Source of the DNA: Thiodiazotropha sp040507225
GTDB taxonomy: Bacteria > Pseudomonadota > Gammaproteobacteria > Chromatiales > Chromatiaceae
NCBI GenBank assembly: GCA_040507225.1
Contig: JBEVVG010000002.1
Coordinates: 372,001 to 436,000, forward strand
Direction: 5' to 3'
Length of the DNA: 64,000 bases
Each line of letters begins with the position of its first letter. Position 1 is the first letter of the stretch. The position numbers and the translations under genes were made by a program. Below are positions 7,803 through 16,845 of this stretch, one piece after another. Below the pieces are notes generated by a model. The model had not been told where the DNA came from. It was given only the letters and a program-made list of their open reading frames with translations, and made no database searches.

Positions 7803-9266
7803 TTACCAGTTCAAAGCCAGATAGCGCTGCATACCGCCCTTGCGGATCAACAACAGGATCCGTTTCTGCTTGCGGCTCTGACTGACCGCCTGCTCGAACT
7901 CGGACGCACTCGACAGGGTGCGGCGGTTCGCCTGGAGGATCACGGTTCCGGGATCGATTCCTGCGAGCGCAGCGATGGAGCCGGGGCGCACTTCGGTCAC
8001 CACCACACCTTCTCCGGCACGCGCGCCAAACTGAGCCGCAAGCTCCGGGGTCAGGGTCTGCACCGAGAGACCCAGCTCGTCCGCTGCCCGAGTCCCACCC
8101 TGGGCGACCTGTTCGTCCTGGGTCAACTCGCCGATACGCACCGCAACGCTCATGGACCGGCCATCGCGCAGGATACCCAGTTCCGTATGCTCCCCGGGCG
8201 GGGTCAAGGCCACCTGGTTGCGGAAGTTACCCACCGTGGACACCGGTTTACCCTGATAGGTCAGGATCACGTCCCCCTGCTGCAACCCGGCCCGGGATGC
8301 GGGGGAATCCTCACTCACCTGGGCCACCAGGATACCCTGACCCGGCTCCATGTCGAAGGATTCCGCCAGCTGAGGCGTCAACGGCTGGATCACGATGCCC
8401 AGGAAACCCCGGGTCACGCTGCCCTGCTCGATCAGCTGACTGGCAATGCCCCGCGCCAGGTTGCTGGGGATGGCGAAACCCACACCCATGTACCCGCCGC
8501 TGCGGCTGAAGATCGCGGTGTTCATGCCGATCACCTGTCCATCAAGATTTACCAGAGGTCCGCCGGAATTACCCGGGTTGATCGCCGCATCGGTCTGGAT
8601 GAAGTCTTCGTAGTCGTTGATACCCATCCCGGTGCGCCCCTTGGCGCTCACCACACCCACCGTCAGGGTGTGGCTCAGACCAAAGGGATTGCCGATGGCC
8701 ACCACCCATTCACCCACCTCGAGTTCCGCCGAGTCGCCCCACTGCAAGGCGGGCACACCGCCGGTCGGAATCTCGATCACCGCGATGTCCGATTGCGGAT
8801 CCCGACCGGTGACCCGAGCCTCGAACTCGCGTCCGTCCTGCAGCTTGACGCGGATTTTATCGGCGTTTTCCACCACATGATTGTTGGTCAGGATATAGGA
8901 CTTGTCCGACAACAACCCATCATGACTGGCAAAGATGAAACCGGAACCCTGGCCAACGCTGCGGCGCTGCTGGCGGGGCGCCTTATGGGGATTCGAGTGA
9001 AACTGATCGCCAAAAAACCGTTTCAACATGTCGTCGCCAAACGGCCAGGGTTGATTGAACGGCATGGCCTGTCCGGTGTTGGACGGCTGCTCAGCAGTGG
9101 CTTCCACCTGAATGAAGACCACCGAAGGGGAGACGGAACGGGCCACCGAGGCAAATGCCTTACCGGTCTGGCGCAGATTCTCCAGGCCGCCTTCCTGGGC
9201 CTGGACCGTGATGCTGAAGAGTAAAAAAACTGTCAGGAAGAGATGAGTCAAAGTTCTGCTTTTCAT
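7803..9266 (-). CDS. degP: Periplasmic HtrA serine protease/chaperone, DegP/MucD type
   Basis: A 487-residue protease with a cleavable signal peptide (residues 1-23, ending VQAQ), a trypsin-like domain with triad His in TNNHV, Asp in SDIAVIEI and Ser in GNSGGPL, and two PDZ domains (about residues 275-365 and 385-480). This is the DegP/DegQ/MucD layout, which degrades or refolds damaged periplasmic proteins. The frame extends further upstream, but the ATG at 9266 is chosen because it opens the signal peptide and follows a gagagg ribosome site. A good match to a sigma-E promoter lies about 130 bases upstream, in line with the known control of this family. Confidence 0.93.
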   Translation of the reverse strand: MKSRTLTHLFLTVFLLFSITVQAQEGGLENLRQTGKAFASVARSVSPSVVFIQVEATAEQPSNTGQAMPFNQPWPFGDDMLKRFFGDQFHSNPHKAPRQQRRSVGQGSGFIFASHDGLLSDKSYILTNNHVVENADKIRVKLQDGREFEARVTGRDPQSDIAVIEIPTGGVPALQWGDSAELEVGEWVVAIGNPFGLSHTLTVGVVSAKGRTGMGINDYEDFIQTDAAINPGNSGGPLVNLDGQVIGMNTAIFSRSGGYMGVGFAIPSNLARGIASQLIEQGSVTRGFLGIVIQPLTPQLAESFDMEPGQGILVAQVSEDSPASRAGLQQGDVILTYQGKPVSTVGNFRNQVALTPPGEHTELGILRDGRSMSVAVRIGELTQDEQVAQGGTRAADELGLSVQTLTPELAAQFGARAGEGVVVTEVRPGSIAALAGIDPGTVILQANRRTLSSASEFEQAVSQSRKQKRILLLIRKGGMQRYLALNW

Positions 9267-9393
9267 CTGTGTCCTCTCATCGGTTACGAGTACCTCGATT
9301 CGTGTTGCATTGAGACGGGTCGTCCGGAGCTGAGCAGCGCACAGGCAGTCACTCAGGTGATCGTTCCAGAATCCACCCTGTGTCGACCTGGGC

Positions 9394-9421
9394 TTTGACC
9401 CGCCAAATCTCACGTGAGTTC
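9394..9421 (-). promoter_or_regulatory. Candidate sigma-E (AlgU-type) promoter of the DegP-like gene
   Basis: On the minus strand GAACTC at 9421-9416 is followed by a 16-base spacer and GTCAAA at 9399-9394. The known sigma-E consensus is GAACTT, 15-16 bases, then GTCnnA or TCTGA; only one base of the -35 differs. It points at the DegP-like gene and would give an untranslated leader of about 120 bases. This is a motif match by eye, not a measured start. Confidence 0.6.
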
Positions 9422-9505
9422 AATTTCCGCTCGAGACAGAAAATGAGCAAACGCGGGCACTGAAGGACATTGAACTTTTGCCCGGCGATGATGCCAGCAA
9501 TCTGA

Positions 9506-10177
9506 TTAGAGCTCCGGCGATGGGGACGCAGGTGACGCGATTTGATCGATCACCTCAGTGGTGCGCAGCAGGGCGACCTGAATGTTTTGCATCTCCGCCT
9601 CCCCCTGGGGATAGAGTTGCGAAATCGCATCCACCACCAGCACCAGGCGAAAATCCCGCTCACTGGCCTGGTAAAGGGTGGCGCGTGGACAGTTGGGAAA
9701 ATTGCAGCCGCACAACACCAGGGTGTCGCACCCCTGGCGCCGCAGGAAGTGTTCCAGGTCCGTCTGATAGAAAGAACCCCAGCGGGGCTTGTACATGATG
9801 AACTCCCGCTCAGCCACTGCCTGGAACTCCCCCGCCAGCAAACGCGGGGTATCGAGACGCGAGTCCACACCGGGCTTGAGCGCATCGACCAGTTGCACAC
9901 CGTGCGACCCGGGGGCCAACATGATCACGCCCGACTCCACCGCTTCCCGACGGCACAAATCCACGTTGGATCCGTCCGGCTGGTAGATCCTCACCACATG
10001 GATGATCGGCCGAGCGGCGCTGCGGTAGGCGTCGAGCAGCCGCACCATGTTGGGAACCACTTCCATCGTGCCGGGTATCAGAGCGGGCGAGCCCGGCAAG
10101 CTGAAATCATTTTGCGTGTCTATGGTGACGAGCGCGGATTTTGCAAGATGGGGAAGGGTGTATTTTCCCAGGGTCAT
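9506..10177 (-). CDS. Isochorismatase-family cysteine hydrolase
   Basis: A 223-residue cysteine hydrolase of the isochorismatase/nicotinamidase superfamily. The catalytic Asp is in VTIDTQNDF (residues 18-26), the Lys in IMYKPRWGSF, and the nucleophilic Cys probably in NFPNCPRATLYQ. That last region is less usual: family members more often read TNVCV, so the substrate pocket may differ. Possible substrates include nicotinamide, isochorismate or ureido compounds; none can be chosen. The ATG at 10177 follows gggag; an in-frame TTG lies two codons upstream. It stands alone and diverges from the exporter gene at 10368. Confidence 0.82.
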   Translation of the reverse strand: MTLGKYTLPHLAKSALVTIDTQNDFSLPGSPALIPGTMEVVPNMVRLLDAYRSAARPIIHVVRIYQPDGSNVDLCRREAVESGVIMLAPGSHGVQLVDALKPGVDSRLDTPRLLAGEFQAVAEREFIMYKPRWGSFYQTDLEHFLRRQGCDTLVLCGCNFPNCPRATLYQASERDFRLVLVVDAISQLYPQGEAEMQNIQVALLRTTEVIDQIASPASPSPEL

Positions 10178-10367
10178 GGCCAACTCCCGGCGGAGCCTGC
10201 TGGATTATCTGTAGGTTCTGTTATCTTCTCCAAAGCGCAGGCCTTTCACAAATCCGTCCGGTGTTTTTCCATCGGGCCTGCCGCTCCACATACCGCATTG
10301 ACCGGGGAAGTGCTTCAATGGTTAGCTAAGCGACGATGGCCCCACTCGCTGCAACCCTGCCCAGACC

Positions 10368-11540
10368 GTGACAAAAACCGCCGACCGACACCCCGGTTTC
10401 GTACTGCTGCTCGCGATGATCACGGCACTCGCCCCGCTGGCGATCGATACCTACCTGCCTGCGTTTCCCGCGATGAGCGAACACCTGGGGGTCTCCAGCC
10501 ACGCCCTCTCCCTGACCATCTCGGTATATATCTTCGTACTCTCCTTTTCCCAACTGATCGGCGGGCCGCTGTCTGACCGCATCGGCCGCAGCCCGGTGGT
10601 GCTCAGCGGTCTGGTGATCTTTTCCCTGGCCAGCTTCGCCATCGCCGTATCCGACAATCTGCAAACACTCATCCTGCTGCGCGGCGTACAGGCCTTCGGC
10701 GGGGGCTGGGCGATGGTCTGTGTCGCGGCCCTGGTGCGCGATCACGTGAGCGGGCGCGAAGCGGCGAAGATCTTCAGCATGATCGGTCTGATCATGGTCG
10801 CGGCGCCGGCCTTTGCCCCGAGCATCGGCAGCCTGCTGCTCGGTCTCTCCGGCTGGAACCTGATCTTCCTGTTCCTTGGCGCATACGGCCTGTTCATGAT
10901 GCTGGCCCTGAAGCAGACCCTTTTCAAGGGCCCCAACCGGATCCCCCTGCCGGCACGCACCTCACCGCTGGCCGGCTACCGGGCGGTGTTTGCCACCCGG
11001 CCCGCGTTGCGTTTCATCCTCATGCAGGCGCTGGCGTTTTCGGTGATGCTGCTGTTCATCACCCACTCGTCCTTCATCTACCAGGAGCATTTCCAGGTCG
11101 GACCCAGCCTGTTCGCGCTGCTGTTCGGTGCGAACATTCTGGTCATGACCGCCATGAACCTGACCAACCGGCAGCTGCTCAATCACTTTACCCCGCGCCA
11201 GATACTGCGGTTTGCGATTACCCTGCAGGCGCTTGGCATCCTGGCGCTGCTGCTGATCCTGATACTCGCGCCGCGGCTGGAATTCGTGGTGCCCGCATTC
11301 ATGTTGAGCATCGGCGCCATGGGTGCGATCAGTCCCAACAACCAGGCCAGCTGCATGGAGTACTTTCCCACCCACAGCGGCAGCGCAGCGGCGCTGATGG
11401 GCGCCACCCAGTTCTCTGTCGCCGGTGTGGTCTCCGCCCTGTCTTCGCTGCTGCCTGAACAGATCAGCGCGATCGTGCTGGCCATGGCGGGGTGTTCGGC
11501 GGTTTGCCTGATCCTGGTCTGGTCGCCGTTTCGGGACTGA
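10368..11540 (+). CDS. Bcr/CflA-family multidrug efflux transporter (MFS)
   Basis: A 390-residue transporter with twelve hydrophobic segments. The family signatures are clear: the first-helix PLAIDTYLPAFPAM motif of the Bcr/CflA subgroup (about residues 24-37) and the MFS loop motif GGPLSDRIGRSPV between helices two and three. Such proteins export drugs such as bicyclomycin or chloramphenicol, or sulfonamides, by proton antiport; the true substrate is unknown. The start is a GTG at 10368. It stands alone, 112 bases before the next gene on the same strand. Confidence 0.88.
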   Translation: MTKTADRHPGFVLLLAMITALAPLAIDTYLPAFPAMSEHLGVSSHALSLTISVYIFVLSFSQLIGGPLSDRIGRSPVVLSGLVIFSLASFAIAVSDNLQTLILLRGVQAFGGGWAMVCVAALVRDHVSGREAAKIFSMIGLIMVAAPAFAPSIGSLLLGLSGWNLIFLFLGAYGLFMMLALKQTLFKGPNRIPLPARTSPLAGYRAVFATRPALRFILMQALAFSVMLLFITHSSFIYQEHFQVGPSLFALLFGANILVMTAMNLTNRQLLNHFTPRQILRFAITLQALGILALLLILILAPRLEFVVPAFMLSIGAMGAISPNNQASCMEYFPTHSGSAAALMGATQFSVAGVVSALSSLLPEQISAIVLAMAGCSAVCLILVWSPFRD

Positions 11541-11652
11541 ACCGCGCACGGCAGGACGGACATGCAGATGCCATGGACTTGCAAGATGATCCTGGGATAA
11601 TTTCCATCAATCTCCCGATTCCCGGGTGGATCGCGACAGACTGGAGTCCGTT

Positions 11653-12963
11653 ATGGCAGACCGTGCCAAGATCGTCGTCGTCGGTGGCGGTGCCGCCGGC
11701 CTGGAGCTCGCCACCCGACTGGGCCGCAAGCTTGGGCGTAAGGGCAGGGCGGAGATCACCCTGATCGACGCCACCCGCACCCACCTGTGGAAACCCCTGC
11801 TGCATCAGGTGGCTGCCGGCAGTTTCGATCCCGCGCAGCATGCCCTCGAATACTTGGCCCACGCCCGCTGGAACCATTACCGTTTTCGCCTCGGCGCGAT
11901 GTCCGGGATCGACCGGGTCGCCCGCGAGGTGATCCTCGCACCGCTGCTCGACGAGGCCGGTGAGGTGTTGATTCCGAGCCGACGTTTCGGCTACGACTAT
12001 CTGGTCTTCGCGGTAGGCAGTCTGAGTAACGACTTCGGCATTCCCGGGGTACAGGAGCACTGCCTGATGCTGGACACCAAATCCCAGGCAATGGCGTTTC
12101 AGCGGCAGCTCCTGGAGGCGTTGATTCGCGCCAATACCCAGCAAGAACCCCTGCGGGAAGGCCAGCTCGATGTCGCCATCGTGGGGGCAGGAGCCACCGG
12201 GGTCGAACTGGCGGCGCAGCTGCACCAGGTAACCCGGCAAATCCCCCAGTACGGGTTCGAGACCATCGAACCCGATCGCCATATCCGCCTGCACATCCTC
12301 GATGCCGGACCGCAGATCCTGCCTGCCCTGCCTGCGGCCCTGTCACAACAGGTTCGCGGCGAGTTGCAACGCCTGGGCATCCAGGTACATGTGTCGCAGA
12401 AGGTGACCCGAATCACCGGGGACGCGGTGCATACCGAGTCCGGACTGGTGATACCGGCCCGCATCAAGGTCTGGGCCGCGGGCATCAAGGGACCGGACTT
12501 CCTCGCCTCGCTGGGTTTCAGCACCAATCGCATCAACCAGCTCAGGGTCACCCCCGGGCTGATGCTCGAGGACGACGAGCGGATCTTCGCCATCGGCGAC
12601 TGCGCCGCCTGTCCGATGAACGATCAGGGTGATCTGGTGCCGCCCCGCGCCCAGGCGGCGCACCAGCAGGCGGCCTACCTGGCGACGGCGTTGGGCGCCC
12701 GTCTGAAGGGTAAGCACTTTGACAAACCCTATCGCTACCGGGACTACGGATCCCTGGTCACCCTGGGCCGCTACAGCACCGTCGGCAGCCTGATGGGCGC
12801 GGTCACCGGCAGTGTCCGGGTCAGTGGCTGGATCGCCCGCTGGGTGTATCTCTCCCTGTACAAGATGCACCAGCTCACCCTGTTCGGCTGGTGGCGCACC
12901 GGATTGACCACCCTGGCGCGCATGTTACGCCGCAGCATCGATCCGGTGATCAAGCTGCATTGA
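11653..12963 (+). CDS. NDH-2-like NAD(P)H:quinone oxidoreductase (FAD-dependent)
   Basis: A 436-residue single-subunit flavoprotein dehydrogenase. The FAD-binding GxGxxG is in VVVGGGAAGLELATRLG at the N-terminus, and the NADH-binding one in VAIVGAGATGVELAAQL near residue 175. A second FAD motif ends IFAIGDCAA. The C-terminal stretch after about residue 385 (WIARWVYLSLYKMHQLTLF) is amphipathic, as in NDH-2 enzymes that attach to the inner membrane. Members pass electrons from NADH to quinone without pumping protons. The ATG at 11653 is chosen over an in-frame GTG at 11626 because it directly precedes the FAD motif and follows ggag. Confidence 0.87.
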   Translation: MADRAKIVVVGGGAAGLELATRLGRKLGRKGRAEITLIDATRTHLWKPLLHQVAAGSFDPAQHALEYLAHARWNHYRFRLGAMSGIDRVAREVILAPLLDEAGEVLIPSRRFGYDYLVFAVGSLSNDFGIPGVQEHCLMLDTKSQAMAFQRQLLEALIRANTQQEPLREGQLDVAIVGAGATGVELAAQLHQVTRQIPQYGFETIEPDRHIRLHILDAGPQILPALPAALSQQVRGELQRLGIQVHVSQKVTRITGDAVHTESGLVIPARIKVWAAGIKGPDFLASLGFSTNRINQLRVTPGLMLEDDERIFAIGDCAACPMNDQGDLVPPRAQAAHQQAAYLATALGARLKGKHFDKPYRYRDYGSLVTLGRYSTVGSLMGAVTGSVRVSGWIARWVYLSLYKMHQLTLFGWWRTGLTTLARMLRRSIDPVIKLH

Positions 12964-12974
12964 ATGAAGCCTGA

Positions 12975-12997
12975 GCGGGGCCGATGCATCGGCCCGC
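12975..12997. terminator. Candidate bidirectional terminator hairpin
   Basis: gcggggccgatg is followed directly by catcggcccgc, a long, almost perfect GC-rich hairpin with one unpaired base, placed exactly between two convergent genes (stops at 12963 and 13030). There is no U-tract, so efficient intrinsic termination is not certain. Confidence 0.45.
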
Positions 12998-13029
12998 TGT
13001 AGGGACGCTGGAGAGATTCAGATATCGGC

Positions 13030-13680
13030 TTATTCCGGCAGGATGGCTTGCAGCAACGGCTTGCCCGGGGCGCTGAACAGCCACCCCAGTAACGCCCCGT
13101 TGAGCACCACGGTGGTCAAGAACAGTGCGCGGAAGGGTTGTTTGCGCGTCTTGTGGCGAAACCGGACTTGCGCCAACAGCGCACCGGGCCAACCACCCGC
13201 CAGGGACAACAGATGCAGGGTGCTTTCCCGGGTACGCCAGTGTCCCGCCCGGGCCGCCGACTTGTCGAAGTAATAGGCGAGATAGGTGACGGCGCCAACC
13301 AGCAGGTAGTAGAACAGGACCGGCGCCGGCAGATGCCCGGAGAATACACCCAGTATCAGCAGCATCAGGACCAGCGCCGTGACAGCATACGCGGACACAG
13401 GTCCGCGCGAGCGGGTCTGTCCCTGCTTACGCATGCCCGCGATCGAAACCGCCCGGGCCGTCAGCCTGCCGCGCGTATCCGTAACCCGGGTATAGGTCAG
13501 CACGTCACCCGTCAGGGGTCTGCGATGGCGGTATTCGAACGCGCTGATGTGGAGGAAAACCCGTTTCCCACCCGAGAAGGGCGTGATGAATCCGTAGCCC
13601 CTGTCATCATGCCAACGTGTCAGCTTGCCTTTCTGCCGTGTCGAACCGGCTGCCGGCCCATGTTTCGAGGATGCCTTCAT
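13030..13680 (-). CDS. Cold-shock domain/DUF1294 membrane protein
   Basis: A 216-residue two-part protein. Residues about 14-80 form a cold-shock (CSD) domain with the RNA-binding pattern GKLTRWHDDRGYGFI and FLHISAF. Residues about 100-215 hold three or four membrane segments of the DUF1294 family, with the YYFDKSAARAGHWRTRE loop and PFRALF near the end. This CSD-DUF1294 pairing is common in proteobacteria; function is not established. The ATG at 13680 follows gagggag and removes a short upstream extension of the frame. It is convergent with the NDH-2-like gene. Confidence 0.85.
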   Translation of the reverse strand: MKASSKHGPAAGSTRQKGKLTRWHDDRGYGFITPFSGGKRVFLHISAFEYRHRRPLTGDVLTYTRVTDTRGRLTARAVSIAGMRKQGQTRSRGPVSAYAVTALVLMLLILGVFSGHLPAPVLFYYLLVGAVTYLAYYFDKSAARAGHWRTRESTLHLLSLAGGWPGALLAQVRFRHKTRKQPFRALFLTTVVLNGALLGWLFSAPGKPLLQAILPE

Positions 13681-13770
13681 GCTCCCTCTTCCAAGGCTTG
13701 TCCTGTTGCTGCGAAGCCCGCTAGCGTTCAACCGGTTACGTCAGGCCTCATGCGGCATCACGAGCGACGC

Positions 13771-14151
13771 TCAGTTTCGCCAGTTGGCCGGGTTGTTGCA
13801 CTTGGGGTTCGATTTTCGGTACTGGAGCAATCCGCTCTCGAAGCGGGTTCCGGCACAGGTGCCGATCTTCTGTCCCCACACCCGGCCGTCATCGGGTTGT
13901 TTGAGTGTCGCGGGAATCTGATCCAGGCTCTCCTGCAGGCAATCCCCGGTGACTGAGCCAGCGATCTGAAAACACTTTTCCTCGCTGATATCGAAGCACT
14001 GGCGAAAATAGCCGGCGGGGTCCTGGCAGAACAGGTTGGGCAACAGTTTTTTCATACCGCCGACCCATTGTTCCTGAGTCACTTCAGTCGCCTGGACGTT
14101 GACCGAACCCAGCAGCGTCAAGGCGAGGCAAAGCAGAGATTTTTTCATCAT
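13771..14151 (-). CDS. Secreted six-cysteine protein of unknown function
   Basis: A 126-residue protein with a signal peptide (MMKKSLLCLALTLLGSVNVQA). The mature part has six cysteines (in FCQDP, QCFD, KCFQ, DCLQ, TCAG and KCNN), enough for three disulfides. I do not recognise the family. Two adjacent ATG codons at 14151 and 14148 make the exact start uncertain by one residue. It is on its own, 90 bases beyond the start of the CSD-DUF1294 gene, and is preceded by a 342-base spacer. Confidence 0.6.
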   Translation of the reverse strand: MMKKSLLCLALTLLGSVNVQATEVTQEQWVGGMKKLLPNLFCQDPAGYFRQCFDISEEKCFQIAGSVTGDCLQESLDQIPATLKQPDDGRVWGQKIGTCAGTRFESGLLQYRKSNPKCNNPANWRN

Positions 14152-14493
14152 CGCACCCCATTTCGTTGGACAGGACAGCCCGAGGTCGTGAACGGTTCCC
14201 ACTGCTCAGCGAACACAACCCATGAGCCGTTGCATAGAGACTGGCAAAAGCAGCCAAGCCTTTGCCGGGCTTGCTCGCAATCAGCCTGGCCATACGATTC
14301 CATCAACGGCTCCCAGCATCAAGACCCCAGCAGGAGGATTTGGCCGAATGCACCATATCAGGGCAGATCGGACCGCACAACGGCTCGAATGCAAGGAAAC
14401 TGTGCACGATCCAGCCCGATTCAGGGCGAAAACCGTGGCCCGATCATTGCACGCTTCTAGCGATTACGACGACTGAACATCACGAGGCCCGAC
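14152..14493. other. Intergenic region between divergent genes
   Basis: I see no convincing gene here. It should contain the promoters of the secreted six-cysteine gene (leftward) and the ATP-grasp gene (rightward). A short inverted pair, caagcc and ggcttg, lies near 14254-14272. No clear -10/-35 pair stood out. Confidence 0.5.
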
Positions 14494-15624
14494 ATGCCCG
14501 CAGCCCTCCGTAACACCGATCTGCACATCAAACACGTCCTCAACCACGACATCATGAACTGTACCGCGGATGGGGTGGTCGGCAATCATCTCTACTCGGG
14601 CCGGGCACTGGGCATCACCGATCCCCGCGACATCATCCAGCTGCACCCTGACCTGCACCCGCTGTGGTATGACATCGAGGCGCATTACAACCGGGTCGGC
14701 CTGCCCCACACCCGCAACATCATCTGGGATCTCGACCGCGGTCAGCTGGCGCGTCACGTGGGCTTTCGGCCCTCGGTGTTCTTCTACGGACCACACGAAT
14801 CCCGCGCCTGGGGCGACAACAGCTGGTTCGAGACGGTGCAGTTCATCAATTCGAAAAACAATTTCATGGCCCTGGCGGAGGAGCTCAAGGTCGATGTGCC
14901 GGTCACGCAGTGCTTCGACAGCGTCACCTCGATCACCCCCATAGCGCAGCAGAAGATCATCTACCCCTGTTACCTCAAGGCGGCGATCTCCGTCTCCGGG
15001 GTTGGCATCTACCGTTGCGCGGATGCGCAGGAATTCTCCGAGGCGCTGAAAAAGTTCGATTCCAACGTGCCGGTGCAGGTGCAGGAAGAGGTGATTGCCG
15101 AGAGCTTTCTCAACCTGCAGTACCAGATCGAGAACGGCCACCTCAGGCGCCTGGCAGCCACTGAGCAGATACTCGATGGATTCGTCCACCAGGGCAACCG
15201 GCACCCGGCCTCCCATCAACCCTGGGACGTGGTTGAACCCATGGCGGTGTGGATGGCGCGTCGTGGCATGCAGGGTATCTTCGCCTTCGATGTGGCGGTA
15301 TGCCAGACCGAACGGGGACTGCGTTTCCCCGCCATCGAGTGCAATCCGCGTTACAACGGCGCCTCGTATCCGACCCTGATTGCCGATAAGATGGGCATCA
15401 ACGAATGGTATGCCGTGTCGTTGTCGACCCGCTTCGCGCGTCTCTCGCAAATCGACCTGTCGAACCTGGAGTTCGACCAGGAAACCGGACAGGGAGTGAT
15501 CATCGTCAACTGGGGCACCATTCTGGCCGGTAAACTGATGGTACTCATCGCGGGTGACAAGGAGTACCAGAAGGCGACCCTTCCGAAATTGTCCGAACGA
15601 CTCGATCCACCCGACCCAGCTTGA
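14494..15624 (+). CDS. ATP-grasp ligase, specificity unknown
   Basis: A 376-residue ATP-grasp enzyme. The glycine-rich nucleotide loop is KAAISVSGVGIY (about residues 162-173). The adenine-contacting strand region is VQVQEEVIAES. The metal-binding end is FPAIECNPRYNG (about 280-291), containing the E-x-N-P-R signature of carboxylate-amine/thiol ligases. The N-terminal 110 residues contain conserved-looking blocks (GVVGNHLYSGRAL, HPLWYDIEAHY, FYGPHESRAWGDNSW) outside the standard fold, which may bind the substrate. It probably joins a carboxylate to an amine using ATP, but no substrate can be named. The ATG follows gagg. The next gene, 42 bases downstream, is an isoaspartyl peptidase, which suggests the two act on the same amide or isopeptide. 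Confidence 0.8.
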   Translation: MPAALRNTDLHIKHVLNHDIMNCTADGVVGNHLYSGRALGITDPRDIIQLHPDLHPLWYDIEAHYNRVGLPHTRNIIWDLDRGQLARHVGFRPSVFFYGPHESRAWGDNSWFETVQFINSKNNFMALAEELKVDVPVTQCFDSVTSITPIAQQKIIYPCYLKAAISVSGVGIYRCADAQEFSEALKKFDSNVPVQVQEEVIAESFLNLQYQIENGHLRRLAATEQILDGFVHQGNRHPASHQPWDVVEPMAVWMARRGMQGIFAFDVAVCQTERGLRFPAIECNPRYNGASYPTLIADKMGINEWYAVSLSTRFARLSQIDLSNLEFDQETGQGVIIVNWGTILAGKLMVLIAGDKEYQKATLPKLSERLDPPDPA

Positions 15625-15666
15625 ACCCCCGGGCCTGACCCCGGCGCACACCAGGAACCAGAATCT

Positions 15667-16602
15667 ATGGACCCCATGGCCCACTACTCCCTCATGATTC
15701 ACGGAGGCGCCGGCGCGTTAGACAACGTCAGTGACGAGAAGACCGCGGTGCGTTATCTCGAGAGCATCCGGCGGATCCTTGAGCACGGCCGGGAAGTGCT
15801 GGAGTTGGGGGGGTCCGCCCTGCAGGCTGTGGAGACCTGCGCTTCGTTACTCGAGGACGATCCGGTGTTCAACGCCGGCTGCGGTTCGGTGCTCAACGAA
15901 TACGGCAAGGTGGAGATGGATGCCGCGATCATGGATGGCCGCGACCTTTCCGCAGGTGCCGTGGCCGCGGTGCAGAACATCGCCAATCCCATCCAGCTGG
16001 CGCGCTATGTGATGACCGAGAGCGAGCATGTCATGCTGATCTCGGAGGGCGCCATGCGCTTTGCCGATCACTGCGGCATCGAACGGGAACCCGACAACTA
16101 TTTCTACACCGCGGACCGGGTGGAGCAACTCAAGCAGGCCCGCCTGCAACACAAGATCATGCTCGATCACGACGACACGGACAGCGAGGATCAGAAGTAC
16201 GGCACCATCGGCGCGGTGGCCCGCGACCCGATGGGTAACCTGGCGGCCGCCACTTCCACCGGGGGCATCGTCAACAAACGCATGGGACGCGTCGGGGATT
16301 CACCGATCGTCGGCGCCGGAGTCTGGGCGGACAACGAAACCTGTGCCGTATCCGCCACCGGCTACGGGGAGGACTTCATGCGCACGCTGATCGGCAAAAC
16401 CCTGTCCGACTACATGATGATGCAGGATATGGACGGCCCTTCAGCCACCCGCGCCAGCCTGGAGTACCTGACACGCAAGGTGCAGGGACGCGGCGGGATC
16501 ATCGTAATTGACCGGGAGGGCAACTGCAGCAGCGGCATGACCACCAAGAAAATGATTCACGGCTGGATCGAAAAGAGCGGCGAGACCATCGCTCGCTTCT
16601 GA
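15667..16602 (+). CDS. Isoaspartyl peptidase/L-asparaginase (Ntn hydrolase)
   Basis: A 311-residue plant-type asparaginase. The proenzyme is expected to cut itself before Thr180 (KYGTIGAVA), which becomes the N-terminal nucleophile; the following AAATSTGG and GAGVWADNETCAVSATG blocks are typical. The N-terminal part starts MIHGGAGAL and has VFNAGCGSVLNEYG. Known members release L-Asp from beta-aspartyl dipeptides, including those from cyanophycin and damaged proteins, and also hydrolyse asparagine. Starts at 15667 or 15676 are both possible. It shares a transcript with the ATP-grasp gene upstream, unlike the usual stand-alone or transporter-linked location. Confidence 0.9.
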   Translation: MDPMAHYSLMIHGGAGALDNVSDEKTAVRYLESIRRILEHGREVLELGGSALQAVETCASLLEDDPVFNAGCGSVLNEYGKVEMDAAIMDGRDLSAGAVAAVQNIANPIQLARYVMTESEHVMLISEGAMRFADHCGIEREPDNYFYTADRVEQLKQARLQHKIMLDHDDTDSEDQKYGTIGAVARDPMGNLAAATSTGGIVNKRMGRVGDSPIVGAGVWADNETCAVSATGYGEDFMRTLIGKTLSDYMMMQDMDGPSATRASLEYLTRKVQGRGGIIVIDREGNCSSGMTTKKMIHGWIEKSGETIARF

Positions 16603-16622
16603 TTCAACCATCCACCCGCAGC

Positions 16623-16647
16623 CCGGGTAGGGCGATGCGTAACCCGG
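16623..16647. repeat. Inverted repeat downstream of the peptidase gene
   Basis: ccgggt and acccgg face each other across 13 bases, containing gggcgatgcgt, about 20 bases after the peptidase stop. The gtagggcgatgcg core resembles extragenic repeats common in gammaproteobacteria. It may act as a weak terminator. The rest of the spacer to 16845 holds nothing I can name. Confidence 0.35.
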
Positions 16648-16845
16648 CACAGCCCAGCGCAGGCGGCGGGTACCGAAGATTCCCACCGCGATGTGAATAT
16701 TACCTGGTCATACCGATCCACACGGGTAGATTATTCGACCAGAGGTTGTAGAAAAAAATCAGTCATGGGCATGCAGTCCTGATCGTCTCCGCGTATCCCG
16801 GCCCGCGACAACCCCCCAGACCCCGATCATTCCAGGAGGACGCGC

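Noticed and set aside
13771..14151. The secreted six-cysteine protein as a toxin or bacteriocin
   Set aside because: No immunity gene, leader processing site or exporter nearby; only the signal peptide and cysteines are visible.
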